Notes under the pieces: model-generated
Database searches by the model: none
What the model was told of the DNA's origin: nothing
What the model saw: only the letters and a program-made list of their open reading frames with translations
Program-made: the position numbers and the translations under genes
Assembly: GCA_025354385.1 (NCBI GenBank)
Contig: JANXMZ010000021.1
Coordinates: 60,471 to 124,470, forward strand
Origin: Bacteroidota bacterium
GTDB taxonomy: Bacteria > Bacteroidota > Bacteroidia > NS11-12g > UBA955
Direction: 5' to 3'
DNA length: 64,000 bases
Part shown: piece by piece, positions 1-9,062 of the stretch
How the letters are laid out: each line of letters begins with the position of its first letter
Position numbering within the stretch: the stretch's first letter is position 1

Positions 1-625
1 GTTTTACCTCTCCACAATGTTCATTAATCTTTCTAAAACAGGCCTGCAAATCATCTATTAATTGCTCGGTAGTAAGCTTGGCCATATTATCATGAAACAT
101 GGTATGAGCTCCTATTTCATGACCCTGAGCTTGTAATTGCGAAACTTCATCCCAATTTAAAAATTCTATGGGTGGTAGGTGCAATTTTTCTTTACAATGT
201 GTCGCAATTTTATTGTAATCTGTAACATTGATTAAACCTGGATTAATGAAGAAACAAGCCTTTGCATTATAGCGGTTTAAAACCTCTGCAGCGGGTAAAT
301 TATTTTTAAACCCATCATCTGTACTAATAGATATATAAGGTTTATCAATCGTGTTTTCAAGAACGCGTTCAACTGCCTCTGAATAAGAAATGAAAGTATG
401 TTGTTTGCTTAACATTTTCATCAATTGATTCAAGTTTTCAAGTTCATCTTTAAAGGAATGGTGTATGTAAAGAAATTGTACCCTTGGCTTACTCAACCAA
501 TGATTTATGCCACCAATTTGTTCTTTCCAGGCCAATGCATTCAAAACTGTAGCGCGCAATAATGACCTCATATTCGTTGTAGAATTGGCTTTTATTTCAC
601 TATAATTTTCAACAAATTGACTCAT
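1..625 (-). CDS. Polysaccharide deacetylase (NodB domain), 3' end missing
   Basis: Partial gene cut by the window edge; the N-terminal 208 residues are present. The NodB-type metal site is visible as a TDDG block and a downstream HTMFH (HxxxH) motif, as in family 4 carbohydrate esterases that remove N- or O-acetyl groups from glycans. The first ~100 residues before the TDDG block are a variable cap. The start ATG overlaps the TAA stop of the upstream glycosyltransferase fragment by one base (TAATG), so it is probably translationally coupled and the most downstream visible gene of the polysaccharide operon. Substrate unknown; it could trim the exported glycan or a lipid-linked precursor. The catalytic C-terminal part cannot be inspected. 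Confidence 0.85.
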   Translation of the reverse strand, partial: MSQFVENYSEIKANSTTNMRSLLRATVLNALAWKEQIGGINHWLSKPRVQFLYIHHSFKDELENLNQLMKMLSKQHTFISYSEAVERVLENTIDKPYISISTDDGFKNNLPAAEVLNRYNAKACFFINPGLINVTDYNKIATHCKEKLHLPPIEFLNWDEVSQLQAQGHEIGAHTMFHDNMAKLTTEQLIDDLQACFRKINEHCGEVK

Positions 626-1296
626 TATTCATTCAATAATTGATTAAATACATTGGCCAATTGAGCTGTTTTATTATCAAAAGAAAATTGCGAGATAAAA
701 GCTGAATTAGGTTTAAAGGCATGTAATTTTTCTGGATTTTCAATCAAACTTAAAATAGTTTGAGCGATGGCTGATTCATCATCTGGTTTCACACAAATAC
801 CGATGCCGGATTGTTCTAAAATATCTCGGCAATCAGATGGTTCACAAAGCGCCAGAATTGGTTTTCCTGTATTTAAATATTCAAAAAGTTTTCCGGGTAT
901 AAATAAGGTTCTGTGTTCGTTGCTGTTCGACTTTTCGAGTGGCAAGAAAAGCAAATCGGAATCTTGTAATTTTTGGAGAGATATTTCTTTTTGCAAATAC
1001 CCTTCTATTTCAAAATAATCTTCCACCTGATTGGATTTTATCTGATCCAAATTACCGGCATGAATATCGCCCCAGAGTGCAATTTGTAGCAACTCTGGTT
1101 TTATGTTGTGCTTTTCCTTGAGTATTCGCACTGCCAATATAAGATAATAAGCCGAACGTGTTGAAGCATCCACATTTGAATTATTATAAGTCCAGAAAAA
1201 AGTCTTAAAAAACTTTATTATTCCTTCCGAACTTTTGCTAGGATAGTAGGCATTTAATGAACCTGAATAACTTATTTTTAATTTATTAATAGCCAT
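625..1296 (-). pseudogene. GT4 glycosyltransferase, C-terminal half (split gene)
   Basis: This 223-residue frame starts directly with the strand that opens the C-terminal Rossmann domain of GT4 enzymes (KISYSGSLN). It continues to the nucleotide-sugar-binding region with the usual FEYLNTGKPILAL block near residues 137-149. It lacks any N-terminal acceptor domain. The missing half is the C-terminal part of the preceding gene, which ends at the conserved ITNGY just before this frame begins. The two frames overlap by 11 bases. An intact GT4 (compare the first domain of the preceding gene) has about 20 residues between NGFD and FTGN; here only about five remain, so a small out-of-frame deletion is more likely than one miscalled base. 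Either the enzyme is dead, or the halves are co-translated and reassociate. Confidence 0.7.
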
Positions 1297-3199
1297 TTGT
1301 TATCACATTAATTTTATCGGCCTTTATTAAATTTCTTTTCAGATATAATTTTTTTACCTCTTCTGTATTTACAATCAACTGATCTACTTTCGAAAAAATA
1401 AAACGTTCCAATCTTCTCATGGTATACCAATGCAACTTTGATGGAAAACTCCATTGATAGCCATCTGTATAAGGATCTCTTAAATCTGCTACCCATTTAA
1501 TTTTCAACTTTCTTTTTAATAAATATCCAAGTATAAGAGATGAAAATGGACCTGAAGTTGTGTAAACCAAACGGATGTTATTATCGCTAACAATGGTTTT
1601 TGCCTGCTTGTAAACCCTCCAAGGCCACAGTGCCGATTTTTCCCAAAAAAAAGGATATAACAAATACCAGAACAAGCGGTAGACTCTTAATGTGTTTAGA
1701 ACCTTATTTAAATTAAAACTCTGATAAGATGATACTCTGATAATTTGTGTTTGAGCCGGAATTAGTCCAGCAAGAGACTCATCCATTTTACCCCCCATTT
1801 TTTTTATGTCCTCAGTATCAATTGTGAGCACCACAGGCTCATAATTGCAATTTCGCAATGTCCTCACAAACTTAATGCTTCGCTGAACACCTGGACCACC
1901 TGCAGGCGGAAACTGATACGCTACAAAAAGTACTTTTTCTGGCTTAACATCCCCTTCACGTAAATCGAGATGATTCATTAATTGCTTAGCCAAATTGCCA
2001 ACTTCAAATTCGCTGATATCAAAATTACTTTTATAAAAATTGTTCTGTTCTATTTCATTCACAATTTTCAGTAAATTATCTTCTGTTGCTTGTCTTCCCA
2101 AATTATGTTCTTCAACAAATGCACCTGTTTTTCCTGGACTAGAGAAAACGATGATTGGTTTCTTTTGAGAAAGGTATTCGTAAAATTTTGTACTGAAAGA
2201 AAAATTCAAATCGTCTGTCAGAAATAGCAAACAAGCCTCCGACTCAGCAATTTTATTAAACACTTCCGCCAATGGTATATTTCCATTGTAATTCAAATTA
2301 ATGTAAGGTGAAAAATAATGAGCAAATGATTGATGTATCTGCCCATAAAATTGAATTTCATAGTGATTAAAAAACGGGTCATTATCGCGCCTCATTTTTT
2401 TGAGCTGATTCACCAGCATCACAAAGCTTTTTTCAGCCTTTTCGTACAAATTACCTGTAAATATGATGACCTTTTTTGAGGGCTTATTGGCATGCCCTTC
2501 TGAAAAATCCAGAGGATCAAATCCATTTTTAAGGGTCACAATTTTATCTTCCGCAATTTGATATTCTGTTTTAAAATATTCACCAATATCGTCTGCCACT
2601 GTAAAAATTTTATCGTAACCATTGGCTACTTCTGCCTCTGCTTGTTTCTCAATTGCAAATCTTTCTTTCGTTAGGTTCCAATAACCAAATGCTGTTTTAT
2701 TATTGGTCCACGGATCGCGCACATCGAGAAACAACTTTACCTGCGGGTAAGTCTTTTTTATTTCGAGTAAATGCTTTGAATAATAAAACGGACCGACTGA
2801 AATAATGATATTGCTGTAACCTTGTTTTACAAACTTTTCTACTGATGAGAGCAAATTTTTTTTACACAAACTAGACCTGTCGTAAAAATTACCTTTTACC
2901 CTTCTCTTTAAAAGCGTTAATTCATAATGGTATTTGAATTTTTGAACCAACTTTTCTGGCACTGATTGAATAATGGCTGGATAATTGGGGTTAAAATAAT
3001 GCAGGCGTTTATCCTTTTCCAATGCAAGGGTATCCTTTTGCCATTCAGATTTTTCGTTGCCATTGTATTGGGCAGATAGTACCTGAATATCCATTCCTAA
3101 ACGGTGTAAATAATTGGCAAATTTAGCCCATCTTCTTCCTCCTATTCCAGGAGAAGGAGGAAAAGAATAACAGATGATTAATAGTTTATTGTTGTTCAA
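1286..3199 (-). CDS. Tandem glycosyltransferase: complete GT4 plus N-terminal half of a second GT4
   Basis: 637 residues. Residues 1-415 form a complete GT-B glycosyltransferase of the GT4 type, with an N-terminal FPPSPGIGGRRW loop, LKNGFD near 223-228, FTGN near 247-250 and a KFYEYLSQKKP donor-binding block near 338-348. From residue ~419 a second GT4 begins (AYQFPPAGGPGVQR) and stops after its N-terminal domain at ITNGY. Its C-terminal domain lies in the next frame. The start codon is TTG, immediately after the TAA of the upstream asnB gene; no ATG is better placed. Function: transfer of an unknown sugar to the growing lipid-linked glycan at the inner membrane. The first domain looks intact; the second depends on the split being tolerated. 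Confidence 0.75.
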   Translation of the reverse strand: MNNNKLLIICYSFPPSPGIGGRRWAKFANYLHRLGMDIQVLSAQYNGNEKSEWQKDTLALEKDKRLHYFNPNYPAIIQSVPEKLVQKFKYHYELTLLKRRVKGNFYDRSSLCKKNLLSSVEKFVKQGYSNIIISVGPFYYSKHLLEIKKTYPQVKLFLDVRDPWTNNKTAFGYWNLTKERFAIEKQAEAEVANGYDKIFTVADDIGEYFKTEYQIAEDKIVTLKNGFDPLDFSEGHANKPSKKVIIFTGNLYEKAEKSFVMLVNQLKKMRRDNDPFFNHYEIQFYGQIHQSFAHYFSPYINLNYNGNIPLAEVFNKIAESEACLLFLTDDLNFSFSTKFYEYLSQKKPIIVFSSPGKTGAFVEEHNLGRQATEDNLLKIVNEIEQNNFYKSNFDISEFEVGNLAKQLMNHLDLREGDVKPEKVLFVAYQFPPAGGPGVQRSIKFVRTLRNCNYEPVVLTIDTEDIKKMGGKMDESLAGLIPAQTQIIRVSSYQSFNLNKVLNTLRVYRLFWYLLYPFFWEKSALWPWRVYKQAKTIVSDNNIRLVYTTSGPFSSLILGYLLKRKLKIKWVADLRDPYTDGYQWSFPSKLHWYTMRRLERFIFSKVDQLIVNTEEVKKLYLKRNLIKADKINVITNGY

Positions 3200-5056
3200 T
3201 TATTTTACAATAAAATTCTGAATCCATGCACCCATAGCAGCCCTTTTAAACAAAGGCTTATTGCTGTGTTGCGGGAAAAGTTCATCGCACATTTTTGCCA
3301 ATGAAAGCAACATGTCTTGATTGGCTGATATCCAATGCTTCATGGGTGTAGTAAACCCCTTCTTATCTGTCCTATATCTTATTTCATCGGGCATTTCGTT
3401 GATACCCTCTCTTAAAATCCATTTTTGCCAGCCGTCTCTGATTTTAAAATGCTCGGGCAATTGGAAAACGAAATCTACCAGGCGATAATCCAAAAACGGA
3501 TTGCGGGTTTCTACGGCATACGCCATGCTGAAACTATCATCAGCTTGTAGGAAGTACGGTAATTGCAACATACCCATGTCTAGTTTCAAAAATTCTTTTA
3601 ATTCTTTAACTGCAAATATTTTCTTTTGAAAAGCATACGGAAATTTAGCCCAACCATAAGCGGCCTTTTTGGCGAGATAGGCATCTTCCAGTGCCGATTT
3701 AAAAACAGAACCTTTGCTTTTACCTTTCAGTGCTGCCCATTTTTGAATTTCTCTGATTCCTTTGATGAAACGACCCTTTAAAAATAGTTCTGTAGTGTAC
3801 TTAAAAAAATGGTGGTGGTACCCAGCCATAATTTCATCGCCACCTTGACCTGATAATAAAACGGTAACACCATTTTCCTTAATGATTCTTTTAATCACAT
3901 ATTGGGCAAAAAAAGAGGTGTCTCCTACAGGAGATCCAATCTGATATATTTGAGATAAAAAAGTATCCTTATCAAAATCATTGATAGGATTAATTTGAAT
4001 ATTTTTAGAGCCCAGATGCTCATTGGCCAAATTAATAAAATACGATTCATCTTCTGCTGTGCCTTTTTCTGACACCACAGAAAAAGTTGTAAAATTATGA
4101 TGCTGTAAAACATCTTTGGCTACGAAGGCAATTGAAGTTGAGTCAAGGCCACCAGAAAGAGATATACCCCATTCCACATCCGAACGAAGTCTTACCTTAA
4201 CTGCATCAGACATTAACTTTCTAAAGGTTTCTATTACTTCTTTTTCACTAATTTTAGTATTGACCGAAGTAGGGAGTTTATAAAATTTTATAGGGGCGGT
4301 TTCAAATGCTACCTCCTTAGCGCTTGGTGTAAACTGATAAAAACTGGCATTGGGAAATCGCTTGATATTTTTGAAAAATGTTTCGTTGTCATAAAACAAA
4401 TACCCAAGATCCATGAAAACATCAACACATGTATTGTTAATGCCTTTCATTTTATCTGGAAATGCCATGATTTGTTTGGGCTCGGACATCAATAGAAATC
4501 CATATTCATCTTCTAAATAATAGAGCGGTTTAACACCAAATCTATCGTTGGAAACCAACAATTCGCCATTCTTTAAATTATAAATAACAAGCGACCACAT
4601 ACCATTGAATTTTTGAAAACAAGCTGTTCCCCAAAGTTCATATGCAGCTAAAATAACCTCCGTATCTGTAGTGGTTGTAAACGCAAAACCTTCTGCAATT
4701 AAGTGTTCTTTGAGTTCTGGGAAATTATATACCTCTCCATTAAAAATGATGACATACTGATGATAGAAAAATGGTTGATGACCATTGATGCTCAAATCAA
4801 ATATAGAAAGCCTTCTATGTCCTAATAGTAAATCATATTGACCATTCAAAGTGATAGCATTTAAATCCTCGCCAGCAATGCCCTTTGGTGTATCTGTGGT
4901 ATGAATTACTTTATACTCATTTGATTTTGTATTAATCAGTATGACGCCTTCTCCATCTGGCCCTCTATGCTTAATTAATTGAAGCGAAGCCATCGCTGCT
5001 TCTACATCCTTTTTTTGTAGGCCATTGTAATTATATACTGTTAAAATTCCGCACAT
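3200..5056 (-). CDS. asnB: Asparagine synthase-like glutamine amidotransferase (AsnB family), copy 1
   Basis: 618 residues, full length for the family. The class II glutaminase domain has the nucleophile Cys2, HRGPDGEG at 30-37, the RRLSI segment at 81-85, FNGEVYNF at 105-112 and TDTE at 130-133. The synthetase domain has the pyrophosphatase loop SGGLDS at 301-306. The family normally makes asparagine from aspartate. Here the gene sits between two glycosyltransferase genes (6-base gap upstream, none downstream), and a paralogue lies 17 kb away in the same context. Amidation of a uronic or amino acid group on the glycan is therefore a reasonable alternative. The sequence alone cannot separate the two roles. 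Confidence 0.85.
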   Translation of the reverse strand: MCGILTVYNYNGLQKKDVEAAMASLQLIKHRGPDGEGVILINTKSNEYKVIHTTDTPKGIAGEDLNAITLNGQYDLLLGHRRLSIFDLSINGHQPFFYHQYVIIFNGEVYNFPELKEHLIAEGFAFTTTTDTEVILAAYELWGTACFQKFNGMWSLVIYNLKNGELLVSNDRFGVKPLYYLEDEYGFLLMSEPKQIMAFPDKMKGINNTCVDVFMDLGYLFYDNETFFKNIKRFPNASFYQFTPSAKEVAFETAPIKFYKLPTSVNTKISEKEVIETFRKLMSDAVKVRLRSDVEWGISLSGGLDSTSIAFVAKDVLQHHNFTTFSVVSEKGTAEDESYFINLANEHLGSKNIQINPINDFDKDTFLSQIYQIGSPVGDTSFFAQYVIKRIIKENGVTVLLSGQGGDEIMAGYHHHFFKYTTELFLKGRFIKGIREIQKWAALKGKSKGSVFKSALEDAYLAKKAAYGWAKFPYAFQKKIFAVKELKEFLKLDMGMLQLPYFLQADDSFSMAYAVETRNPFLDYRLVDFVFQLPEHFKIRDGWQKWILREGINEMPDEIRYRTDKKGFTTPMKHWISANQDMLLSLAKMCDELFPQHSNKPLFKRAAMGAWIQNFIVK

Positions 5057-5061
5057 GTGTA

Positions 5062-6282
5062 TTAAGAAATTTTTAAATGTAATAAACCGTTTGCAAATCC
5101 TTGATAATTGGATATTGAATTAAAATTCGCTTCCCAAAATTTCTTGATAACCTCTCTTTGGAATAATTGGTTAAACTTGCTCTCTTTACATGTAGAAATT
5201 AATTCTGATAAGGTTTCACTTGTGAAGTTTGATTGGATAAGTTTACCAGTAGCGCTGGTTACAATTTCTTTGCATCCACCAACATCTGTAGAAAGCACAG
5301 GAATGCCATGGCTAATGGCTTCCATCATACTTACAGGTAGTCCTTCACTGGAACTGAGACTCACCAAAAAGTCGTAGTGATGTGTTGCATATAATTGATG
5401 AATGGCCTCCGAATTCATGTAACCTTTAAAATTTACTTTGATGTTTTCTGGTAATTGTTTCGAAAGCTCTTTCAATTTCTCTAAATCTTCACCATCTCCA
5501 ATTACATCCCATTCGATGGCTTTGTTCCTTATCAATTTGAGTGCCTCCACTAATAAATTTAATCTTTTAATTGATCTGATACGAGAGCATGTTACCAAAC
5601 GAATGGTTGTTGTATCTTCAAAATACAATTTGCCATTACTTTTAATTCCTAGATAACTGCAAGTAATTTTTTCAATGTATCGTTTATTTTGTTGTTTTAA
5701 GTGATTTGAACCAACGATAGATACAGCGTACAAGCGATTTATTAATGCCAATTGGAAAGGTCTAAAAAAAATGTGTTTCACATCGGATTGTTCTTCAAAA
5801 ACATCGAATCCATGTGCGCGAGAAATAAAATGAAGAGCAGGTGAATTTAATTTGGCAAAGCTTGCTATCATTGCCAAGTCATCGCACCAATAGGAATAAA
5901 GAATGGTTTTATCAGGCGATTTGATTAGATTATTGAGTGACTGTGCCTTTAACCAGCACTGTTTCAAAAGTGATAAATTAAATTTTAAGGTAGAAAAAAA
6001 TAAACCCTTGTTGGGAACTCTTATAAATTCTTTTAATAAAATTTTAATTAGATTGGTGTAAAATCTAAAGGGTTTTCCAAGAGTTGTTGGGTCTTCTAAA
6101 AAACATACTTTTACATTTACAGGAATCCGATGTATCGACTTAGCACCAACTCTTGAATTGACAGGACAAACCAAAATTTTATCAAAATAAGAACTGATAA
6201 CATCTAACTCATCTATCAGAAATTCTTCTCCGGGTTTTACCGGAAAATAATGGGTTAAAATAACAAGTGTTTTATCTGACAT
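5062..6282 (-). CDS. GT4 family glycosyltransferase
   Basis: 406-residue GT-B enzyme. It begins with a short beta strand and THYFPVKPGEEFL loop, has a mid-protein LYSYWCDD segment and SRAHGFDVFE. The C-terminal donor domain has TCSRIRSIKR, FKGYM and SSSEGLPVSMMEAISHGIPVLSTDVGG, the E(x7)E-type signature of GT4. It is clearly related to the 404-residue enzyme at 23834-25048 (same LYSYW and HG/AYDF segments, same position before an asnB gene), so the two cassettes look like ancient duplicates. Cytoplasmic, acting on lipid-linked intermediates; sugar donor unknown. Confidence 0.85.
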   Translation of the reverse strand: MSDKTLVILTHYFPVKPGEEFLIDELDVISSYFDKILVCPVNSRVGAKSIHRIPVNVKVCFLEDPTTLGKPFRFYTNLIKILLKEFIRVPNKGLFFSTLKFNLSLLKQCWLKAQSLNNLIKSPDKTILYSYWCDDLAMIASFAKLNSPALHFISRAHGFDVFEEQSDVKHIFFRPFQLALINRLYAVSIVGSNHLKQQNKRYIEKITCSYLGIKSNGKLYFEDTTTIRLVTCSRIRSIKRLNLLVEALKLIRNKAIEWDVIGDGEDLEKLKELSKQLPENIKVNFKGYMNSEAIHQLYATHHYDFLVSLSSSEGLPVSMMEAISHGIPVLSTDVGGCKEIVTSATGKLIQSNFTSETLSELISTCKESKFNQLFQREVIKKFWEANFNSISNYQGFANGLLHLKIS

Positions 6283-6329
6283 TTAATACGCTTAAAACAT
6301 TCAAGGTTGTAAGCATAAATTTCTACTTT

Positions 6330-7565
6330 TTAATCATCTAATCCACCACCAAATACATTGTGACGCATTTTCCATTCACCGTTCTCATCTTTACCCCATA
6401 AATGTGGCGATCTATATTTATCTACGCTTTTCCAAAAATCTTCTTCGCTGGTATCAATGTATTCCAAAAATTCTTTGAAATATTTTTTTGGAAATTCTGC
6501 ATCATAACGTTGCACCAATGCAACCCCTTCTTCGCGGGTAATTTTACCATTTCTAATTTCCTGATCAGCATCGTAAGTTGCTCTTCCAATCCCAAACTTA
6601 ATCCATGTGGTGAAATAATGATAAGGATCTATTTTATCATCTATGCTGCTATACTTGGAATAACTGCCTTCTGTTCTTTCAGGGTTAGCTTGAAAACCAG
6701 TGTTTTCAACTGCGTAATAATAACATTCTTGTGGATCCCATTTCAAGTAATAACCTAGATAATGCATCTCTACTCCCTTAGCTCTTAACTCCTCAGCTCT
6801 TGGTGGAATATAAGGTGCAAAATCATTAATTGTAAATCCATATTTATCGATTATTTCTTTCATTGTTGAACCTCCAAATCTCATCTCCAAAGGATCTCCT
6901 ACAGTGTAGTAATCTTCATTCATTGTTGGGATATTATTTTCATCTACTTTATTGCCGTATTCCGCTTGATTCTCGCCATACATTACTAGCTTTACGCCAT
7001 ATTTTTCTGCTATCGATGGACCAATAATGCGTTGTCCAATAATAAAAGGTTGAAAGGGGTGCATCAAATCGTGAAACGCCAATTTTGTAAGTAATTTATG
7101 CAGTTTTCCATTAGGTGTATACAATAGATTATCATGACCACCAACGTGCATCCAATTTTGAAAATTCTTAAATCCAATATCTGTGTATAAATGGGGAGCC
7201 CAAGTAACTGTCAATGGATTCATGTTGTATTTATACTTCAAAATATGGGAGGTATAGGCACTGTCTTTACCACCACTACCTGGCACCACTACATCATATG
7301 AACCATTTTTACTTCTGAATTTATCTAATAATCGCAATAGTGTATCTTCACGCTCCTGCCAGTTGATATTCGATTCTTTTTCATCGTGGTATCTGCAGGC
7401 AGAACATATACCTTCATCATCAAATTCAATGGAGTGTTTCTTTTGATCTGTTGTGCTTTTAAATTCTATAGTTGAACTTGGACGTTGGTTTGAAATGACA
7501 CATCTTTTACAGAATTTTACTTCAGATGGCAATCCATACCATGCTTCTCTCGCTTGTTTACTCAT
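6330..7565 (-). CDS. N-acetyl sugar amidotransferase (WbpG/PseA family)
   Basis: 411 residues. Cysteines C19/C22 and C54/C57 form the two CxxC pairs typical of this family's zinc site. The PP-loop ATP-pyrophosphatase motif GSGGKDS lies at 96-102. In Pseudomonas WbpG works with dedicated HisH and HisF copies that supply ammonia, converting an acetamido group to acetamidino; PseA and PtmG do similar chemistry on pseudaminic/legionaminic acid precursors. The hisH and hisF genes lie directly upstream, completing the three-part system. Because the module follows neuA-neuB-neuC, the likely substrate is the N-acetyl group of the nonulosonic acid or its hexosamine precursor, but this is inference. 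Confidence 0.9.
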   Translation of the reverse strand: MSKQAREAWYGLPSEVKFCKRCVISNQRPSSTIEFKSTTDQKKHSIEFDDEGICSACRYHDEKESNINWQEREDTLLRLLDKFRSKNGSYDVVVPGSGGKDSAYTSHILKYKYNMNPLTVTWAPHLYTDIGFKNFQNWMHVGGHDNLLYTPNGKLHKLLTKLAFHDLMHPFQPFIIGQRIIGPSIAEKYGVKLVMYGENQAEYGNKVDENNIPTMNEDYYTVGDPLEMRFGGSTMKEIIDKYGFTINDFAPYIPPRAEELRAKGVEMHYLGYYLKWDPQECYYYAVENTGFQANPERTEGSYSKYSSIDDKIDPYHYFTTWIKFGIGRATYDADQEIRNGKITREEGVALVQRYDAEFPKKYFKEFLEYIDTSEEDFWKSVDKYRSPHLWGKDENGEWKMRHNVFGGGLDD

Positions 7566-7608
7566 AATAATTAATTTTTTATATTGTTTTTATTAACTGG
7601 TATTATAC

Positions 7609-8250
7609 TCATTTTATTTTTTCTATCAGGTTCTTTAATATTTCTAAACCCATTTCTCCACTTTTCTCAGGGTGAAATTGTGTTCCAAAAATATTGTCCT
7701 TTTCTACCGCACAGCAAAACGATTGATTGCCGAATTGCGAAGTCGCTAATATCTCGGACTGCTCTGCTGGAATTGCAGCATAGGAATGCACAAAATAATA
7801 GGAAGTTCCAGGCGCAATACCGTTCAATATGGTTCCAGTCCAATCCTTTTGAGGACCTGGTTCTATTCCCGTCCAACCAATGTGTGGCAGTTTTAATCCT
7901 ATTTCGTTTTCGGTATCTAGTTTTCTTATTTTGCCTTTTATTAATCCCAATCCATTGCTATTGCCAAACTCATCACTTTCTTCGAACAATAATTGCATGC
8001 CTAAACAAATGCCTAAAAATGGACGACCAGTTGCAATAAATTCTTTAATAAGTGGTGTTAAACCATGCTTCTCTAAATTTTCCATGCCGTGTTTAAAGGC
8101 ACCAACACCAGGTAAAATAACAGCATCTGCATTCAATATTTCCTTTTGATCGGCTGTTAAAATTGCCTCGACACCTAAATACTTTAATGCATTTAATTGA
8201 CTTCTAACATTGCCAATACCATAATCTAAAACTGCAATTTTTTTATTCAT
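7609..8250 (-). CDS. hisH: HisH-type glutaminase subunit of the acetamidino-forming system
   Basis: 213 residues, class I glutamine amidotransferase. The nucleophile elbow GICLG places the catalytic cysteine at residue 82; the QFHPEKS block gives His193 and Glu195. It matches HisH of imidazole glycerol phosphate synthase in length and motifs. No histidine biosynthetic genes are near. Instead it lies between hisF and the WbpG-type gene, the arrangement of O-antigen HisH2/HisF2 systems, where the pair channels ammonia from glutamine to the sugar amidotransferase. Gaps to its neighbours are about 45-50 bases, so it is in the same transcript. Confidence 0.9.
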   Translation of the reverse strand: MNKKIAVLDYGIGNVRSQLNALKYLGVEAILTADQKEILNADAVILPGVGAFKHGMENLEKHGLTPLIKEFIATGRPFLGICLGMQLLFEESDEFGNSNGLGLIKGKIRKLDTENEIGLKLPHIGWTGIEPGPQKDWTGTILNGIAPGTSYYFVHSYAAIPAEQSEILATSQFGNQSFCCAVEKDNIFGTQFHPEKSGEMGLEILKNLIEKIK

Positions 8251-8300
8251 ACGCTAGTGTTTTTCAATGGAATTCATGAACCGCAAGTGGGTTATTCATC

Positions 8301-9062
8301 TTATAATCTGACATTCATTCCTTTTGAAATCAATTGTTCTTTAATCTCTTTTATGCCAAAAGTATTATAGTGCAAAATAGAAGCAAAAGCCACTGCATCA
8401 ATATCTACATGTTTTGCTAAATCGATCACATGCTCTGGTTTACCAGCCCCGCCACTTATAATTACTGGTATACCAACTTTGCTATATACCTCTTGAATTA
8501 AGGCATGATCAAATCCTTTTTTGGTGCCTTCCATATCTACAGAAGTCAATAAAATTTCGCCTGCTCCTAATCGTTCTAATTCTTGAGCCCATTCTACTAC
8601 ATTGATTCCTGTTTCTTCTCTTCCATTGTCTACATAGGCTTCCCACCAACCATTTTTATGTTTAGCTTCTATAGAAGCAACAATGCATTGTGATCCATAA
8701 ATCTCGGCTGCCTTCGTAATTAAATCGGGTTGTTTAATGGCTTGGGTATTTAAAGATATTTTATCCGCTCCAGATTTTAAAGCTTTATCTATATCATCAA
8801 CAGATCTGATTCCACCTCCAATGGTAATTGGAATAAAAACCTCGCGACAAGCCTTTTCGATAATGTGAAATAAATTATTTCTGCCGTACAAACTGGCCAC
8901 TGCATCCATCAATAAAATTTCATCAACGCCTTCCTTGTAATATTTTTTTGCCAGTTCAATGGGATCACCCACTTTTCTGAGCCCTTCCAGATGAATTCCT
9001 TTAATGACAAATTCATTCTTTACATCTATTCGCGCAATAATCCTTGTCCTCGTTTTTGTCAT
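8301..9062 (-). CDS. hisF: HisF-type cyclase subunit (polysaccharide-associated HisF2)
   Basis: 253 residues, TIM-barrel HisF family. It starts with RIIARIDVKN rather than the usual RIIACLDVKDG of histidine enzymes, and has the KGIHLEGLRKVGDP segment seen in surface-polysaccharide copies. The phosphate-binding ends (TIGGGIRS, SGGAG) and the LTSVDMEGTKKG segment are present. Its ATG overlaps the TGA of neuC (ATGA), tying the ammonia-delivery module directly to the sialic acid genes. With HisH it should generate and channel ammonia for the WbpG-type enzyme. A role in histidine synthesis is unlikely from context. Confidence 0.9.
   Translation of the reverse strand: MTKTRTRIIARIDVKNEFVIKGIHLEGLRKVGDPIELAKKYYKEGVDEILLMDAVASLYGRNNLFHIIEKACREVFIPITIGGGIRSVDDIDKALKSGADKISLNTQAIKQPDLITKAAEIYGSQCIVASIEAKHKNGWWEAYVDNGREETGINVVEWAQELERLGAGEILLTSVDMEGTKKGFDHALIQEVYSKVGIPVIISGGAGKPEHVIDLAKHVDIDAVAFASILHYNTFGIKEIKEQLISKGMNVRL

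Noticed and set aside
7609..9062. Histidine biosynthesis genes
   Set aside because: hisH and hisF are the only his genes, lie between neuC and a WbpG-type amidotransferase, and HisF shows the variant N terminus of surface-polysaccharide copies.
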